The notes under the pieces: generated by a model | The model's database searches: none | Told to the model about the DNA's origin: nothing | The model's input: the letters and a program-made list of their open reading frames with translations, nothing else | NCBI GenBank assembly: GCA_965227445.1 | Contig: OZ245751.1 | Location: 2,108,001 to 2,172,000, forward strand | DNA: 64,000 nt | Direction: 5' to 3' | Origin: DT-110 sp030148525 | GTDB taxonomy: Bacteria > Bacteroidota > Bacteroidia > Chitinophagales > Saprospiraceae | Program-made: the position numbers and the translations under genes | Shown: positions 43,061 through 52,105 of the stretch, piece by piece | Layout: each line of letters opens with the position of its first letter | Position numbering within the stretch: the first letter of the stretch is position 1

Positions 43061-43894
43061 TTAGCGGACAGTAAACGACACCGTCCCCACATTTCCAAAA
43101 TCAGCTTCGTAAGAGCCGGGCTCACAGGGTAATACCTCTCCCAGCGCGCCAGTTAGCAATACCTGGCCTTCGCCGATGGTATACCCCTGATCAATGATGT
43201 GGTTGATCAGCCAGTACAGCGCTTCCCACTGGTTGCCCATAGCATCCGAGCCTACTCCGGTATTAACTATCTGGCCATTTTTGCGCAAGCTTACCGTGGT
43301 GTTGTTCGTATCCAGGTATTTGACGCCTACGGGATCACCCAAAACAAAGGATGCACTGGCGGAATTGGTCGCTACAAAATCCTCCAGTTTGACGGATTCC
43401 AGGCTTTTGTAACCAAGGTCGGGGATTTCAATAGCAGGTACTACCCCGTAGATGTAAGAACGGACATCCGATACGCTGCGCAACTTATCCAAAATAGGTT
43501 TTTTGATAACGTAGCCGATCTCGGTTTCAATCAGCGGATATTGAAACTGGGAGGCCCGAATGGTCACACCGGAATCCTTCCACCCGGTCCCGAACAGCAC
43601 GCCGGTGGCTGCACGATCGGCGTTTAGTTGTTTGCGTGCGCCTGCCGAAGTCAGGGCGGCTTTGTAGCCGGCGATCTTTTCGGTACCAATTCGCTCCCGG
43701 ACGTAGAGACGCTGAATGGCGTAGGCTGTGGGACGCTTCAGGGAAGGGTATTTTTCGGACAACAGGGGAAAGGATTGCTGATTTGAGCGAGCTTCCTCCA
43801 GGTCCACCGCAATATCGGTGACGGGAATATTTTGACAACTACTCAGGGAAAGAACAGTCAGTATGGTCAGAATGGCAAAAACGTTCGTCTTCAT
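43061..43894 (-). CDS. Lipoprotein form of a 2-keto-4-pentenoate hydratase-like protein
   Basis: The 277-residue protein begins with a lipoprotein signal (VFAILTILTVLSLSSC), then has the MhpD-type hydratase layout: PTAYAIQRLYVRERIGTEKI followed by AGYKAAL, GVLFGTGWKDSGV, ETEIGYVIKKP with the metal-ligand E-x-E, VVPAIEIPDL and VGSDAMGNQWEALYWLINHI, ending with GEGQVLLTGALGEVLPCEPG. These enzymes, which act on open-chain keto acids in meta-cleavage and related pathways, are normally cytoplasmic. An exported, lipid-anchored version is unusual. Fold call is fairly sure; substrate unknown. Confidence 0.8.
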   Translation of the reverse strand: MKTNVFAILTILTVLSLSSCQNIPVTDIAVDLEEARSNQQSFPLLSEKYPSLKRPTAYAIQRLYVRERIGTEKIAGYKAALTSAGARKQLNADRAATGVLFGTGWKDSGVTIRASQFQYPLIETEIGYVIKKPILDKLRSVSDVRSYIYGVVPAIEIPDLGYKSLESVKLEDFVATNSASASFVLGDPVGVKYLDTNNTTVSLRKNGQIVNTGVGSDAMGNQWEALYWLINHIIDQGYTIGEGQVLLTGALGEVLPCEPGSYEADFGNVGTVSFTVR

Positions 43895-44069
43895 GAAGGT
43901 CGTTTAGTTGAACTTGTTGGTTGGGATGAATGTCGGTGAAAACAAAACCTGAGAACGCACCGATTGATCGATGCGTATTTCGGAGGGGCGAAAATAACAA
44001 AAGATTAATAGGAGGGCTTCAGAGACGGCACGAAAGGTTATTGAACCGGGGCCTAATGAATGGCGGCTG

Positions 44070-44429
44070 CTAAAACCAGTCGTCCTTGAAATCATCGATG
44101 CGCCGACGGTCTTTTTTGGTGGGTCGTCCGGCACCTTTTTCGCGTTTTTCGATCTTTCCCTTGCCGACGTACCAGTCATTGTATTTATTCTTCTCCTCCT
44201 CCGGAGTAAGGTCTTCGTAGCAAGTGACAGCAATAGGTGCACCTACTCTTTTCTTAATCAAGTCAAGAACCTTAAACTGAAGATGAAAACCATTTTTACG
44301 AACGGCCAGATGGTCTCCAACCTCCACCGATTGTGATGGCTTGGCAGTAACATCGTTTACTTTTACCTTTCCGGTTTTACAGGCATCCGTTGCCTGGGTG
44401 CGGCTTTTAAAGATCCGCACACTCCACAA
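44070..44429 (-). CDS. S4-domain RNA-binding protein (Hsp15/HslR-like)
   Basis: The product of about 119-128 residues has an S4 domain: WSVRIFKSRTQATDACKTGK, VKVNDVTAKPSQSVEVGD and FHLQFKVLDLIKKRVGAP, then a basic tail (GAGRPTKKDRRRIDDF). Hsp15 binds 50S subunits with stalled nascent chains. The conserved opening RVDKWLW is encoded in frame at 44444-44424, but the first usual start codon is TTG at 44429, inside that motif; upstream of it only ATC, AAT, AAG and GTA codons occur before a stop at 44471. Either a non-standard start (ATC 44456) is used, or the start codon has been lost. A 163-bp hairpin element begins 10 bases beyond that stop. Confidence 0.78.
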   Translation of the reverse strand: MWSVRIFKSRTQATDACKTGKVKVNDVTAKPSQSVEVGDHLAVRKNGFHLQFKVLDLIKKRVGAPIAVTCYEDLTPEEEKNKYNDWYVGKGKIEKREKGAGRPTKKDRRRIDDFKDDWF

Positions 44430-44480
44430 CCACTTGTCTACACGTACCTTATTGATGGTGAAAAAGGTTTAGATGGTATA

Positions 44481-44643
44481 AGAGCGTGTTTGGGATTTAT
44501 CCTTTGGACTGCAAATGTCTAGAATTTGAACCTCACTGCAGCCTTTTTTCGCCCCGTAGCCATGCTACGAAGCTCAAAAAAGGCTTTGTGAGAACCAAAT
44601 TCTAGACATTTTCGCCATCAAAAACAAATCCCAAACACGCTCT
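44481..44643. repeat. 163-bp inverted-repeat element B
   Basis: The ends AGAGCGTGTTTGGGATTT and AAATCCCAAACACGCTCT are exact inverted repeats, and pairing continues inward (TCTAGAATTTG with CAAATTCTAGA, GCCTTTTTT with AAAAAAGGC). The apex is CGTAGC-CAT-GCTACG. Length and layout equal those of element A (3042-3204), though sequence differs almost everywhere. It lies just upstream of the S4-domain gene. Confidence 0.8.
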
Positions 44644-44801
44644 AATATTTTAAAATGATATATAGTGTTAATAAGGCATGGCAGGTGAAAAAGGTTTAGG
44701 TCTCCGGTAGAATAACGGCGATATTACAAAGCTTTCAATCTCAATCTCAGCCTCAACCTCCCATCCCTGAATAGCGTCTTTAAGGATCCTTTTGCATCCA
44801 A

Positions 44802-45539
44802 TTATTCCGGTAGACCCGGGTATTGCAGATCGAGTTTTTCCAGTTCCTCTACTATTTTCTTAGCGACGATGTAATCGCGGTACCAGCGCTTATCGACGGG
44901 AACGATAGTCCAGGGGACCTCTGAGCGGTTGATTACGTCCTCGTAGCAGCGCATGTACTCATCCCAGTGTTCCCGCTCTTCCCAGTCGCCGGGATTGTGT
45001 TTGTAATGCTTATCGTGTTCATCCAGGCGCTCCTGTAGTTCTTCTTTTTGCTGGTCGTAGGAGATATGGAGATAGCATTTTATGATGATGGTATTTGCAT
45101 CGTATTGCAGCAAGCGCTCAAAGGCGTTAATGGATTCGATGCGCCGGGTTACGTGGGGCTCATCAATCCACTTGTGGACCCGCTGAATCAGGACATCCTC
45201 GTAGTGGGAGCGATTGAAAATATGGATCATCCCCTGAGGTGGCGTTTCTTTGTGGACCCTCCACAGGAAATCATGGGCGAACTCTATATCGGTCGGTTTT
45301 TTAAAGGAGACGGATCGCAGTCCCTTCGGATGGCACTCTTCAAAGACTTTGCGTACGGCGCCATCCTTTCCGCTGGCATCCATACCCTGAAAGATAACCA
45401 AGACGCCATATTTGGCTTGTGCATGGAGTATCTCCTGTAGTTCTCCGATGCGATCAACCAGGTCTTTGGTTTCTTTTTCGAGTTTATCCCGGTCGGCATC
45501 TTCAGGAGGTAAGGTCGAGAAATCAGACAGCTTGATCAT
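44802..45539 (-). CDS. PPK2-family polyphosphate:nucleotide phosphotransferase
   Basis: The 245-residue kinase transfers phosphate between polyphosphate and nucleotides. It has Walker A GMDASGKDGAVRKVFEE near 50, the PPK2 mark GLRSVSFKKPTDIEFAHDFL near 74, the lid HIFNRSHYEDVLIQRVH near 106 and the Walker B-like NTIIIKCYLHIS near 152. The size fits a single-domain class I PPK2. It begins 3 bases after the DUF58 gene, so both are co-transcribed. Confidence 0.93.
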   Translation of the reverse strand: MIKLSDFSTLPPEDADRDKLEKETKDLVDRIGELQEILHAQAKYGVLVIFQGMDASGKDGAVRKVFEECHPKGLRSVSFKKPTDIEFAHDFLWRVHKETPPQGMIHIFNRSHYEDVLIQRVHKWIDEPHVTRRIESINAFERLLQYDANTIIIKCYLHISYDQQKEELQERLDEHDKHYKHNPGDWEEREHWDEYMRCYEDVINRSEVPWTIVPVDKRWYRDYIVAKKIVEELEKLDLQYPGLPE

Positions 45540-45542
45540 AGG

Positions 45543-46475
45543 TCAGATGTTCATTTTTTGACGGCGCACCAGATACGATTGCAGGATGGGCTTAAATCCT
45601 TTGCGGATATCGGCCTCCACAAAATCAATCTTATACTGGAGGCACTTGAGCCGTAGTTGTTCGCGAAATTTCTTCATTTGCTCCACGTAGTAATCTTTAA
45701 CCTGGTTGGATTGCAGGCGAACCTGGTCACCTGTTTCCATATCTACGAAGAGGTAGGGGCGGTTTTCGAAGTCGAAATCTAGTTCCAGCTTTTGATCCAC
45801 GGTGTGGAAAAGGACCACTTCGTGCTTATTGTGTTTGAGGTGTTGCAGGGCGGAGAAGAGCTGATCGGTTTGTTCGTTTTGTTCGAACATATCACTGAAG
45901 ATGACCACCATGGAGCGTTTATGAATGCTATCGGCAATCTGGTGCAGAGCCTGAGCCGCTGACGTTGCTTTGTTTCGCTCGGGGTTGTTGATCAGATTTT
46001 CGAGGTAGGAGAGGAGCAGGCGATAGTGACTGCTACTGCTCTTGCAGCGGGTGTGTTGGCGTACTTCCTCATCGAAAACGGTGAGCCCGAAGGCATCCCG
46101 CTGTTTTTGCAATAAATGCATGAGGGAGGCAGCGCCCAGTGCCGAAAAACGAAGTTTGTTCATGTAATCCCTGCGCTCGCGCTTATCAGCTTCCGGGAAA
46201 TACATGGAGCTGGAGGCATCGATCACGACCTGGCATCGCAAATTCGTTTCTTCCTCAAACCGTTTGGTGAACAGTCGGTCGGTGCGTGCGTAGACTTTCC
46301 AATCAATATTGCGGGTCGATTCACCGGGGTTGTAGAGTCGGTGTTCGGCGAATTCGACGGAGAAACCGTGAAAAGGACTTTTGTGGAGACCGATCATGAA
46401 GCCTTCAACGACCTGGCGGGCCAGGAGGTCGAGATTGCCCAGATCGCGCACTTCCATATTGTCGAGTAATTTCAT
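45543..46475 (-). CDS. DUF58/vWA-like protein
   Basis: The 310-residue protein has the DUF58 core: VEFAEHRLYNPGESTRNIDW near 40 followed by KVYARTDRLFTKRFEEE, and the MIDAS-like CQVVIDASSSMYFPE near 85. Genes of this family usually sit with MoxR AAA+ ATPases and BatA/B proteins, but none is adjacent; only PPK2 follows in the operon. The role is probably as a partner of a MoxR-type chaperone. Family call is firm. Confidence 0.9.
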   Translation of the reverse strand: MKLLDNMEVRDLGNLDLLARQVVEGFMIGLHKSPFHGFSVEFAEHRLYNPGESTRNIDWKVYARTDRLFTKRFEEETNLRCQVVIDASSSMYFPEADKRERRDYMNKLRFSALGAASLMHLLQKQRDAFGLTVFDEEVRQHTRCKSSSSHYRLLLSYLENLINNPERNKATSAAQALHQIADSIHKRSMVVIFSDMFEQNEQTDQLFSALQHLKHNKHEVVLFHTVDQKLELDFDFENRPYLFVDMETGDQVRLQSNQVKDYYVEQMKKFREQLRLKCLQYKIDFVEADIRKGFKPILQSYLVRRQKMNI

Positions 46476-46498
46476 ATGACAGCGGGATAGGTCCTGGG

Positions 46499-46541
46499 AA
46501 AAAAAATCCTTGCCTGACCACAGGAGGGGCCGGGCAAGGAT
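46499..46541 (-). terminator. Intrinsic terminator after thioredoxin
   Basis: On the minus strand ATCCTTGCC pairs with GGCAAGGAT around a 16-base loop (46508-46541) and is followed by a run of T. It ends the thioredoxin transcript. Confidence 0.85.
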
Positions 46542-46567
46542 GGAAACTAGGTAAAAACCCAGACAAT

Positions 46568-46885
46568 TTATAGGTTCGCTTCGATTTTATCAGCGAGTGC
46601 TTGCTTGGTGGTTACGCCAACGGTTTTATCCACCACTTCACCATCCTTGAGGACGAGGATCGTAGGGATAGAACGGATGCCGTACTTCATGGCAACTTCG
46701 GGGTTGTCATCTACATTGAGTTTACCGACCGTAACCTTACCATCGTATTCTTTGGCCAGATCTTCAATGATGGGAGTGATTGCACGACAGGGTCCACACC
46801 ACTCAGCCCAAAAATCGACTACCGATACGCCTTTTTTGTCAAGGGCTTCGGTTTTAAAGTTGTTATCCGTGAATTCGAATGCCAT
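46568..46885 (-). CDS. trxA: Thioredoxin
   Basis: The 105-residue protein is a canonical thioredoxin with the active site WAEWCGPCRAITP near residue 27-39, a Lys/Asp core (KLNVDDNPE) and the cis-Pro loop GIRSIPTILVLKDGE near 70-84. It reduces disulfides in cytoplasmic proteins. It is a single-gene unit with a promoter box at 46952 and a terminator at 46499. Confidence 0.98.
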   Translation of the reverse strand: MAFEFTDNNFKTEALDKKGVSVVDFWAEWCGPCRAITPIIEDLAKEYDGKVTVGKLNVDDNPEVAMKYGIRSIPTILVLKDGEVVDKTVGVTTKQALADKIEANL

Positions 46886-46951
46886 GTTCGCGTGTTTTTT
46901 CGTTTTAAATTAAATTACACTTTCTCAACAACGGATTTATTGCCGAAGTTG

Positions 46952-46959
46952 CAAATCTA
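46952..46959 (-). promoter_or_regulatory. Candidate -7 box of trxA
   Basis: TAGATTTG on the minus strand matches TAnnTTTG exactly and lies about 67 bases upstream of the trxA ATG, predicting a leader of about 60 bases. Confidence 0.6.
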
Positions 46960-47097
46960 GGGATTTTGTATGACAAGAATGTCCGTGCACGGACAGGAAA
47001 CGCATACTTTTCGCCCTTCATTTCGTTACCATTATGGCGATTCACTATAGATTGCACCTTACGATTATCCCCATTGGATATATAATACTGAGACTAC

Positions 47098-48249
47098 ATG
47101 CGACGATTACAGCTATTGCTGTCGAAAAATGATACTGCCAAAACTGACAACCGGATCAACGTATTGCCATACCAGCGCCGTCAATTGCTGTGGGGTGTCC
47201 TGGGGGCTTTCGCTGCTCTTTTGAAGTGGGTGGGTGCCAATAATCCACAATGGGTAGAAACCTATTATTCACGCGGTTTATTCCGGTTTATACGTTACGG
47301 AATTGATTATTCCGTGGCCCTGTTGCCTTTTGCGACTATGTATATTCTCATCCCTGTATTACTGGTGTGGACAGTACTGACCCTGCGCAAATGGGTTAAG
47401 CGTTCTCGTAATTGGTCACAGCGCATCACCGACAGCCTGATCGCGATTGTCGGGGTGCTTGGCAGTGTGTTGTTTTGGTTCCTTGTTCTGTGGGGATACA
47501 ATTACGACCGCATTCCGCTGGAACGGCAACTGAGTATTTCACCGCGGCCACTTCCCCTCAGCGAGATACAAAAAGAGCTGGAAGAGGAGACCGCCCTCAT
47601 CATCGAATACCGACGCCAGATCCCGGGCCTTACCGACTCTATGACGTTTAGCCATGCTCAATTACCGGCTAAGCTGGAAAAAGTGTTGCGATCAAATTTG
47701 ACTTTCTGGCTCAGTAGTAATGGTTTCCCAACCCCGGGAAGGGTTCGCGGGCGCAGGATGTACCCCAGGGGTAGTTTCCTTCGTTTCAGCACGGCCGGGC
47801 TGTATTTTCCCTTTACGGGGGAAGGCCACATTGACCCGGGATTACACCCCGTGCAATGGCCCTACGTGCTCACACACGAGCTGGCACATGGGTACGGATT
47901 TGGAGACGAGGGTTCGTGTAACTTTCTGGCCTACGTAGCCCTGGTCGAAGAGGAAAATCCGGCTATTGCTTATGCCGGGCACCTCAACTATTGGCGTACC
48001 CTCGCCATCCAGTACCGACGCTACGAACCCGATGCCTACGATCAGTTGCGCAGCAATTTACCGCAAGGCATACAAAATGACCTCAATGGTATTAACCAAG
48101 CCATGCAACGCTACCCGGACCTGGTGCCGGGCCTGCAATACCAGATGTACGATGCCTACCTCAAAACGCAGGGTATAAAGGAGGGTATGCTCAATTATAA
48201 TCGGGTAATTATGCTGGTCAGGGCCTGGCGGGAAGCGCTGAAAACCTGA
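47098..48249 (+). CDS. DUF3810 membrane-anchored metallopeptidase-like protein
   Basis: The 383-residue protein has two to three membrane helices in its first 140 residues (ALLPFATMYILIPVLLVWTV, then LIAIVGVLGSVLFWFLVLWG) and a DUF3810 domain with the zinc-binding HELAHGYGFGDEGSCN near 260, matching HExxH plus a downstream Glu. Proteolysis in the envelope is plausible but unproven for the family. It is divergent from trxA. The stop TGA lies in AAACCTGATCAGGTTTGAGG, at the start of the following repeat array. Confidence 0.85.
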   Translation: MRRLQLLLSKNDTAKTDNRINVLPYQRRQLLWGVLGAFAALLKWVGANNPQWVETYYSRGLFRFIRYGIDYSVALLPFATMYILIPVLLVWTVLTLRKWVKRSRNWSQRITDSLIAIVGVLGSVLFWFLVLWGYNYDRIPLERQLSISPRPLPLSEIQKELEEETALIIEYRRQIPGLTDSMTFSHAQLPAKLEKVLRSNLTFWLSSNGFPTPGRVRGRRMYPRGSFLRFSTAGLYFPFTGEGHIDPGLHPVQWPYVLTHELAHGYGFGDEGSCNFLAYVALVEEENPAIAYAGHLNYWRTLAIQYRRYEPDAYDQLRSNLPQGIQNDLNGINQAMQRYPDLVPGLQYQMYDAYLKTQGIKEGMLNYNRVIMLVRAWREALKT

Positions 48250-48412
48250 TCAGGTTTGAGGTGTGAGGTGTGAGGTGTGAGGCCAGGTTATAGGTTACCT
48301 CAAACCCCACACCTCAAACCCCACACCTCAAACCCCACACCTCAAACCCCACACCTCAAACCCCACACCTCAAACCCCACACCTCAAACCTCACACCTCA
48401 AACCTCAAACCT
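48250..48412. repeat. GGTTTGAGG-family array between convergent genes
   Basis: On the left, CAGGTTTGAGG is followed by three GTGTGAG units; from 48298 the complementary word runs as a 14-bp unit (CCTCAAACCCCACA) repeated about eight times. The halves can pair. The right edge overlaps the last two codons of the convergent SUI1 gene, including its TGA stop at 48405-48407. The array fills the whole gap between the genes. Confidence 0.9.
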
Positions 48413-48749
48413 TCTTAGTACCACTATATCCCTTCTCCTTTAGCAATTGGACCACCTGGTCGCGCTGGTCGCCCTGAACCAGGATTTCGCCTTCTTTTGC
48501 GGAGCCGCCGACCCCACATTTGGTTTTGAGGTATTTACCCAGGTCCTTGAGGTCGTCTTCGGGGCCTACGAAGCCGGTAACGAGGGTTACTTCTTTACCC
48601 TTGCGCTTTTTGCGGTCGATGATCACCCGGAGTTTTTGTTGGTTGGCGGGTATCAACTCCTGTTCTTGCTCCTCCCGGAAGTCGTAGTTGAAGTCGGGAT
48701 TAGTTGAATAAACGACGCCGATCCTGTTTTTTTTGTTTTTCTTACCCAT
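48405..48749 (-). CDS. SUI1/YciH-type translation initiation factor
   Basis: The 114-residue protein has a charged N-terminus (MGKKNKKNRIGVVYSTNPDF) and the SUI1/eIF1 fold: QQKLRVIIDRKKRKGKEVTL followed by VTGFVG, then LGKYLKTKCGVGGSAKEGEI and VVQLLKEKGY. Homologues check start-codon choice on the small ribosomal subunit. ATG 48749 begins the family-typical N-terminus. The last codons GTT TGA are within the CCTCAAACC repeat array, so the C-terminal Val and stop come from the repeat word. Confidence 0.93.
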   Translation of the reverse strand: MGKKNKKNRIGVVYSTNPDFNYDFREEQEQELIPANQQKLRVIIDRKKRKGKEVTLVTGFVGPEDDLKDLGKYLKTKCGVGGSAKEGEILVQGDQRDQVVQLLKEKGYSGTKKV

Positions 48750-48925
48750 GAAATGCGTTGATTTTAATGTGCGACCATTCTTTATAGGAAATTGCTGTTG
48801 AAAATGCAACAGAAGGACCATTAGAGTAGTTCGGTACCCAACCGAGGGTTGCCAATAAAAACCACGCCATTCCATCAACAACTTGGGGCGAAAATGCCTT
48901 TTGCTTATTGCGCAATCAATCAACT

Positions 48926-49783
48926 ATGAAAAATAAGGATGCCTCCATGGCTGCCTCGACACCTACCTCACCCGCCCATCAACCAGCCTCGGTCCTGGAC
49001 ATAATCACGCATAAGCCATCGCGCTTGTTTATTATTCTGGGAGGCTTCTTTGTGGTCAATGCGCTGACCGCCCAGTTCATAGGCGTTAAGATCTTTGCGC
49101 TGGAAGATACGCTGGGTATTCGTCCCTGGAATTTTAACCTGTTCGGCCAGACCGGTGCCCTGCAGTTTTCGGCCGGCGTGATCATGTGGCCTATTGTCTT
49201 CATCATGACCGATGTGCTCAATGAATACTACGGCAAGCGGGGGGTGCGCCTGCTCAGTTTTCTGGCGGTTGCCCTCATATCCTTCGCCTTTTTGATGGTT
49301 TTCGCGGCCATCGAGCTGGTGCCGGCTGATTGGTGGCGCACCCAGAATGCCACGCGTGGGGTACCCGATATGCAATCGGCTTTCAGTGTGATCATGGGAC
49401 AGGGCCTGCTGATCATCGTTGGTTCCCTGACGGCCTTTCTGGTGGGGCAATTGGTGGATGTGGTCTCTTTTCATTTTATCCGCGAACGCACCGGGGACCG
49501 TATGATCTGGCTGCGGGCCACCGGCTCTACGGTCATTTCCCAGTTTTTTGACAGCTTTGTCGTACTGTCCATCGCCTTTAAATTCGGCCCTGAACTGGTG
49601 GGCAACGTAGAGCCCTGGACCTGGAATCAGTTACTGGCTGTGGGTACCGTTCAGTATACCTACAAATTCTGCATGGCCATCCTGCTAACGCCCCTTATCT
49701 ACCTGGCTCACTTCCTCATCGACCGCTACCTCGGGGAAGAAACTGCCGAAGCCATGAAACAAAAAGCTACGACCTGGAATTAA
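48926..49783 (+). CDS. Queuosine precursor transporter (YhhQ family)
   Basis: The 285-residue protein belongs to the YhhQ/VUT family that imports the queuosine precursors preQ0/preQ1. It has six membrane segments, with LGGFFVVNALTAQFIGVKIF near 37, GVIMWPIVFIMTDVLNEYYG near 95, followed by KRGVR, and ISQFFDSFVVLSIAFKFG near 205. The DxxNExYGxxxxR mark is present. The N-terminal 20 residues are a soluble extension. Start ATG 48926. It is divergent from SUI1. Confidence 0.9.
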   Translation: MKNKDASMAASTPTSPAHQPASVLDIITHKPSRLFIILGGFFVVNALTAQFIGVKIFALEDTLGIRPWNFNLFGQTGALQFSAGVIMWPIVFIMTDVLNEYYGKRGVRLLSFLAVALISFAFLMVFAAIELVPADWWRTQNATRGVPDMQSAFSVIMGQGLLIIVGSLTAFLVGQLVDVVSFHFIRERTGDRMIWLRATGSTVISQFFDSFVVLSIAFKFGPELVGNVEPWTWNQLLAVGTVQYTYKFCMAILLTPLIYLAHFLIDRYLGEETAEAMKQKATTWN

Positions 49784-49905
49784 TAAATTAAGGTCCACGG
49801 TCCACGGTTTTTGATCAAATCCATATACTCTATACCCAATACCTACTACCTTTTAACAACCTCCGAATATTTTGGTAATTTTCAGGAAACAACCTTTCTA
49901 ACACT

Positions 49906-52041
49906 ATGAATCGAATACGTCCATTACTCTTGGTATGCATGACTGTCCTTATTGGAACCGGTACCATGCTTGCTCAGGAAACGCGTTTTTTTATCCCCAA
50001 AGAAATTAAGGAAGCCTACGAGGCGAATACTCGTTCGATGACGGGGGCGCCCGGTGATGAATACTGGCAGAATACCGTCGATTACGACATCGATGTGGCC
50101 TTTGATCCCGCTACCCGCGGACTCGATGGTTCCGAGACCGTTACCTATTACAACAACAGCCCCGACGATCTGGGAACCCTGGTCATTCGTTTGTACTACG
50201 ACGTATTCCGCGAGGGAAATAGTCGCCGTATGGCCGTTACGCCGGAAGATATCAATGACGGTGTCAATATTTCCCGCTTGGTGGTCAATGGTCAGGAGTA
50301 CGATCTGGCCAATCAGCAATTGGTTAACCGTACGGCTACCAATTTGTTGGTGCGCCTGCAGGAGCCTCTGGCATCGGGTGAGTCTATCAATCTGGAGATC
50401 GATTGGGAATCGAAAGTCTCTCTCACCAACCGCCGGACGGGTACCTACGATAGTACCTCTTTCTTTGTGGCGTATTGGTACCCGCAAATTTCCGTGTACG
50501 ACGATGTATTCGGCTGGGATGTAATGGATTACCATTTCGCTTCGGAGTTCTATAATAACCTGGCCAACTTCGATGTGCGTATTACTGCTCCGGAAGCTTT
50601 CACTATCTGGGCTACCGGTTTACTGCAAAACGCCGAAGAAGTGCTTCCCGATACCCAGTACGAGCGCTACCAAAACGCGCTGGCGGCCGACGAAGAAACC
50701 GTTAATATTATCCGCGCCGAAGATCTGAATAGCGGCTACGCCAATAAGGGAACCACCTGGCACTTTACGGCCGACGAAGTATCAGATTTTGCTTTTGCAA
50801 CCAGCGACCACTATTTATGGGATGCTGCCACCCAGGAGGTGGAAGATCGCGACGTGCTGATCGAATCCGTATTTCCCATCGATCAGGCCGGTAATTTCCC
50901 GGATCTGACCCAGACGCAGCGCAAGATCATGCGCCACTTCAGCGAAGACATTCCCGGTGTACCGTACCCCTACGAAGCCTTCACTACCTTTATCGGTTTG
51001 TTTGGCGGTGGTATGGAGTTTCCCATGATGGCCAATAATGCCGGTCCTGGTCTGGGCGTCACCATTCACGAGATGTTCCACACCTATTTCCCGATGTACG
51101 TGCGCGTCAATGAGCGCCGCTTTGCACACATGGACGAAGGCTGGGCTGCTTACATCGATAACCTGGTAGAGCAGCGCTTCTTTGAGGAGGATCCCGGCTT
51201 TATCATCGACATGTACAAAGGTAGTGTTCAGGGAACGATGGGTAGCTATTCTGATCTTCCGTTGATTACCAGTACGGAATATATGGCTGACAACTATGGC
51301 TACGCTTCCTACAGTTTACCGGCCTTCTTTTACTCCATCCTGCACCATTACCTGGGTGATGAGCGCTTTCTGGAAGCCTATCAGGCATACATTAACCGCT
51401 GGGCCAAAAAGTCTCCGACACCCTACGACTTCATCTATACCTTTGAGGATGTGACGGGTGAAGACCTGAGTTGGCTGTGGAGCCCGTGGTTCTTCGAATA
51501 CGGCTATGCCGATGTGAATATTCAGGGTGTAGACGACGGAGTAGTGACCGTTACCAATAAGGGTACCCGTCCGGTGCCCCTGATCTTTGCCATGACTTAC
51601 GAGGACGGAACGGATGCCACCGTGGAGGTTAAAGCAGATGTCTGGAAAGATCAGGAAAGCTATTCCATGGAGATCCCGCGGGCCGACGAGTTGGCTGAGC
51701 TTTCGGTAAATGGATCCATCGTAGATTTTACGACGCTGAATAATTTTTATCCACCATTGTCCGACCGATACAAGGATTATGATTTGCCGGAAGGCATGGC
51801 CGGTACCTATACTGTTTCCGGCTTTAATATCAAGTGTGAGATCGAAATGGAGGACGGTTTGTATAAAATGATGATACCAGCCGCCGGTTACGAGGCCTAT
51901 TTGATGCCGGAATCGAACACTAAGTTTGTAAGTGTCGATGGCTCGTCCGAAGCATCCTTTGATATCGCCGACGATGGTACCGTATCCGGAATGACCGTTC
52001 AGGCGTTTGGGTACACGCTGCCGGCTACGAAGGATAAGTAA
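49906..52041 (+). CDS. Secreted M1-family metallopeptidase
   Basis: The 711-residue peptidase has a signal peptide (RPLLLVCMTVLIGTGTMLAQ), an M1-type N-terminal beta domain, a substrate-binding segment FGGGMEFPMMANN near 367 (equivalent to GAMEN), and the zinc site TIHEMFHTYFPMYV near 386 with Glu in HMDEGWAAY 18 residues on, giving HExxH-18-E. It should trim peptides in the periplasm or outside. After its TAA stop a GAGGTT word array begins within 2 bases. Confidence 0.93.
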   Translation: MNRIRPLLLVCMTVLIGTGTMLAQETRFFIPKEIKEAYEANTRSMTGAPGDEYWQNTVDYDIDVAFDPATRGLDGSETVTYYNNSPDDLGTLVIRLYYDVFREGNSRRMAVTPEDINDGVNISRLVVNGQEYDLANQQLVNRTATNLLVRLQEPLASGESINLEIDWESKVSLTNRRTGTYDSTSFFVAYWYPQISVYDDVFGWDVMDYHFASEFYNNLANFDVRITAPEAFTIWATGLLQNAEEVLPDTQYERYQNALAADEETVNIIRAEDLNSGYANKGTTWHFTADEVSDFAFATSDHYLWDAATQEVEDRDVLIESVFPIDQAGNFPDLTQTQRKIMRHFSEDIPGVPYPYEAFTTFIGLFGGGMEFPMMANNAGPGLGVTIHEMFHTYFPMYVRVNERRFAHMDEGWAAYIDNLVEQRFFEEDPGFIIDMYKGSVQGTMGSYSDLPLITSTEYMADNYGYASYSLPAFFYSILHHYLGDERFLEAYQAYINRWAKKSPTPYDFIYTFEDVTGEDLSWLWSPWFFEYGYADVNIQGVDDGVVTVTNKGTRPVPLIFAMTYEDGTDATVEVKADVWKDQESYSMEIPRADELAELSVNGSIVDFTTLNNFYPPLSDRYKDYDLPEGMAGTYTVSGFNIKCEIEMEDGLYKMMIPAAGYEAYLMPESNTKFVSVDGSSEASFDIADDGTVSGMTVQAFGYTLPATKDK

Positions 52042-52044
52042 CCT

Positions 52045-52105
52045 TAGGTTGAGGTTGAGGTTGAGGTTGAGATTTAGGTTAAGGTTAAGGTTAAGGTTGA
52101 GGTGC
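52045..52105. repeat. TTGAGG/TTAAGG tandem hexamer array
   Basis: About nine hexamers of the form GGTTGA or GGTTAA follow the M1 peptidase stop codon. The word is the same as in 34150-34283. A CTATACCTACTACC word lies further on at 52224-52240. The gap 52106-52317 has no supported gene. Confidence 0.8.

Noticed and set aside
48298..48412. CRISPR or minisatellite-coding interpretation of the 14-bp array
   Set aside because: There are no spacers, and open frames through the array consist only of the repeated word.
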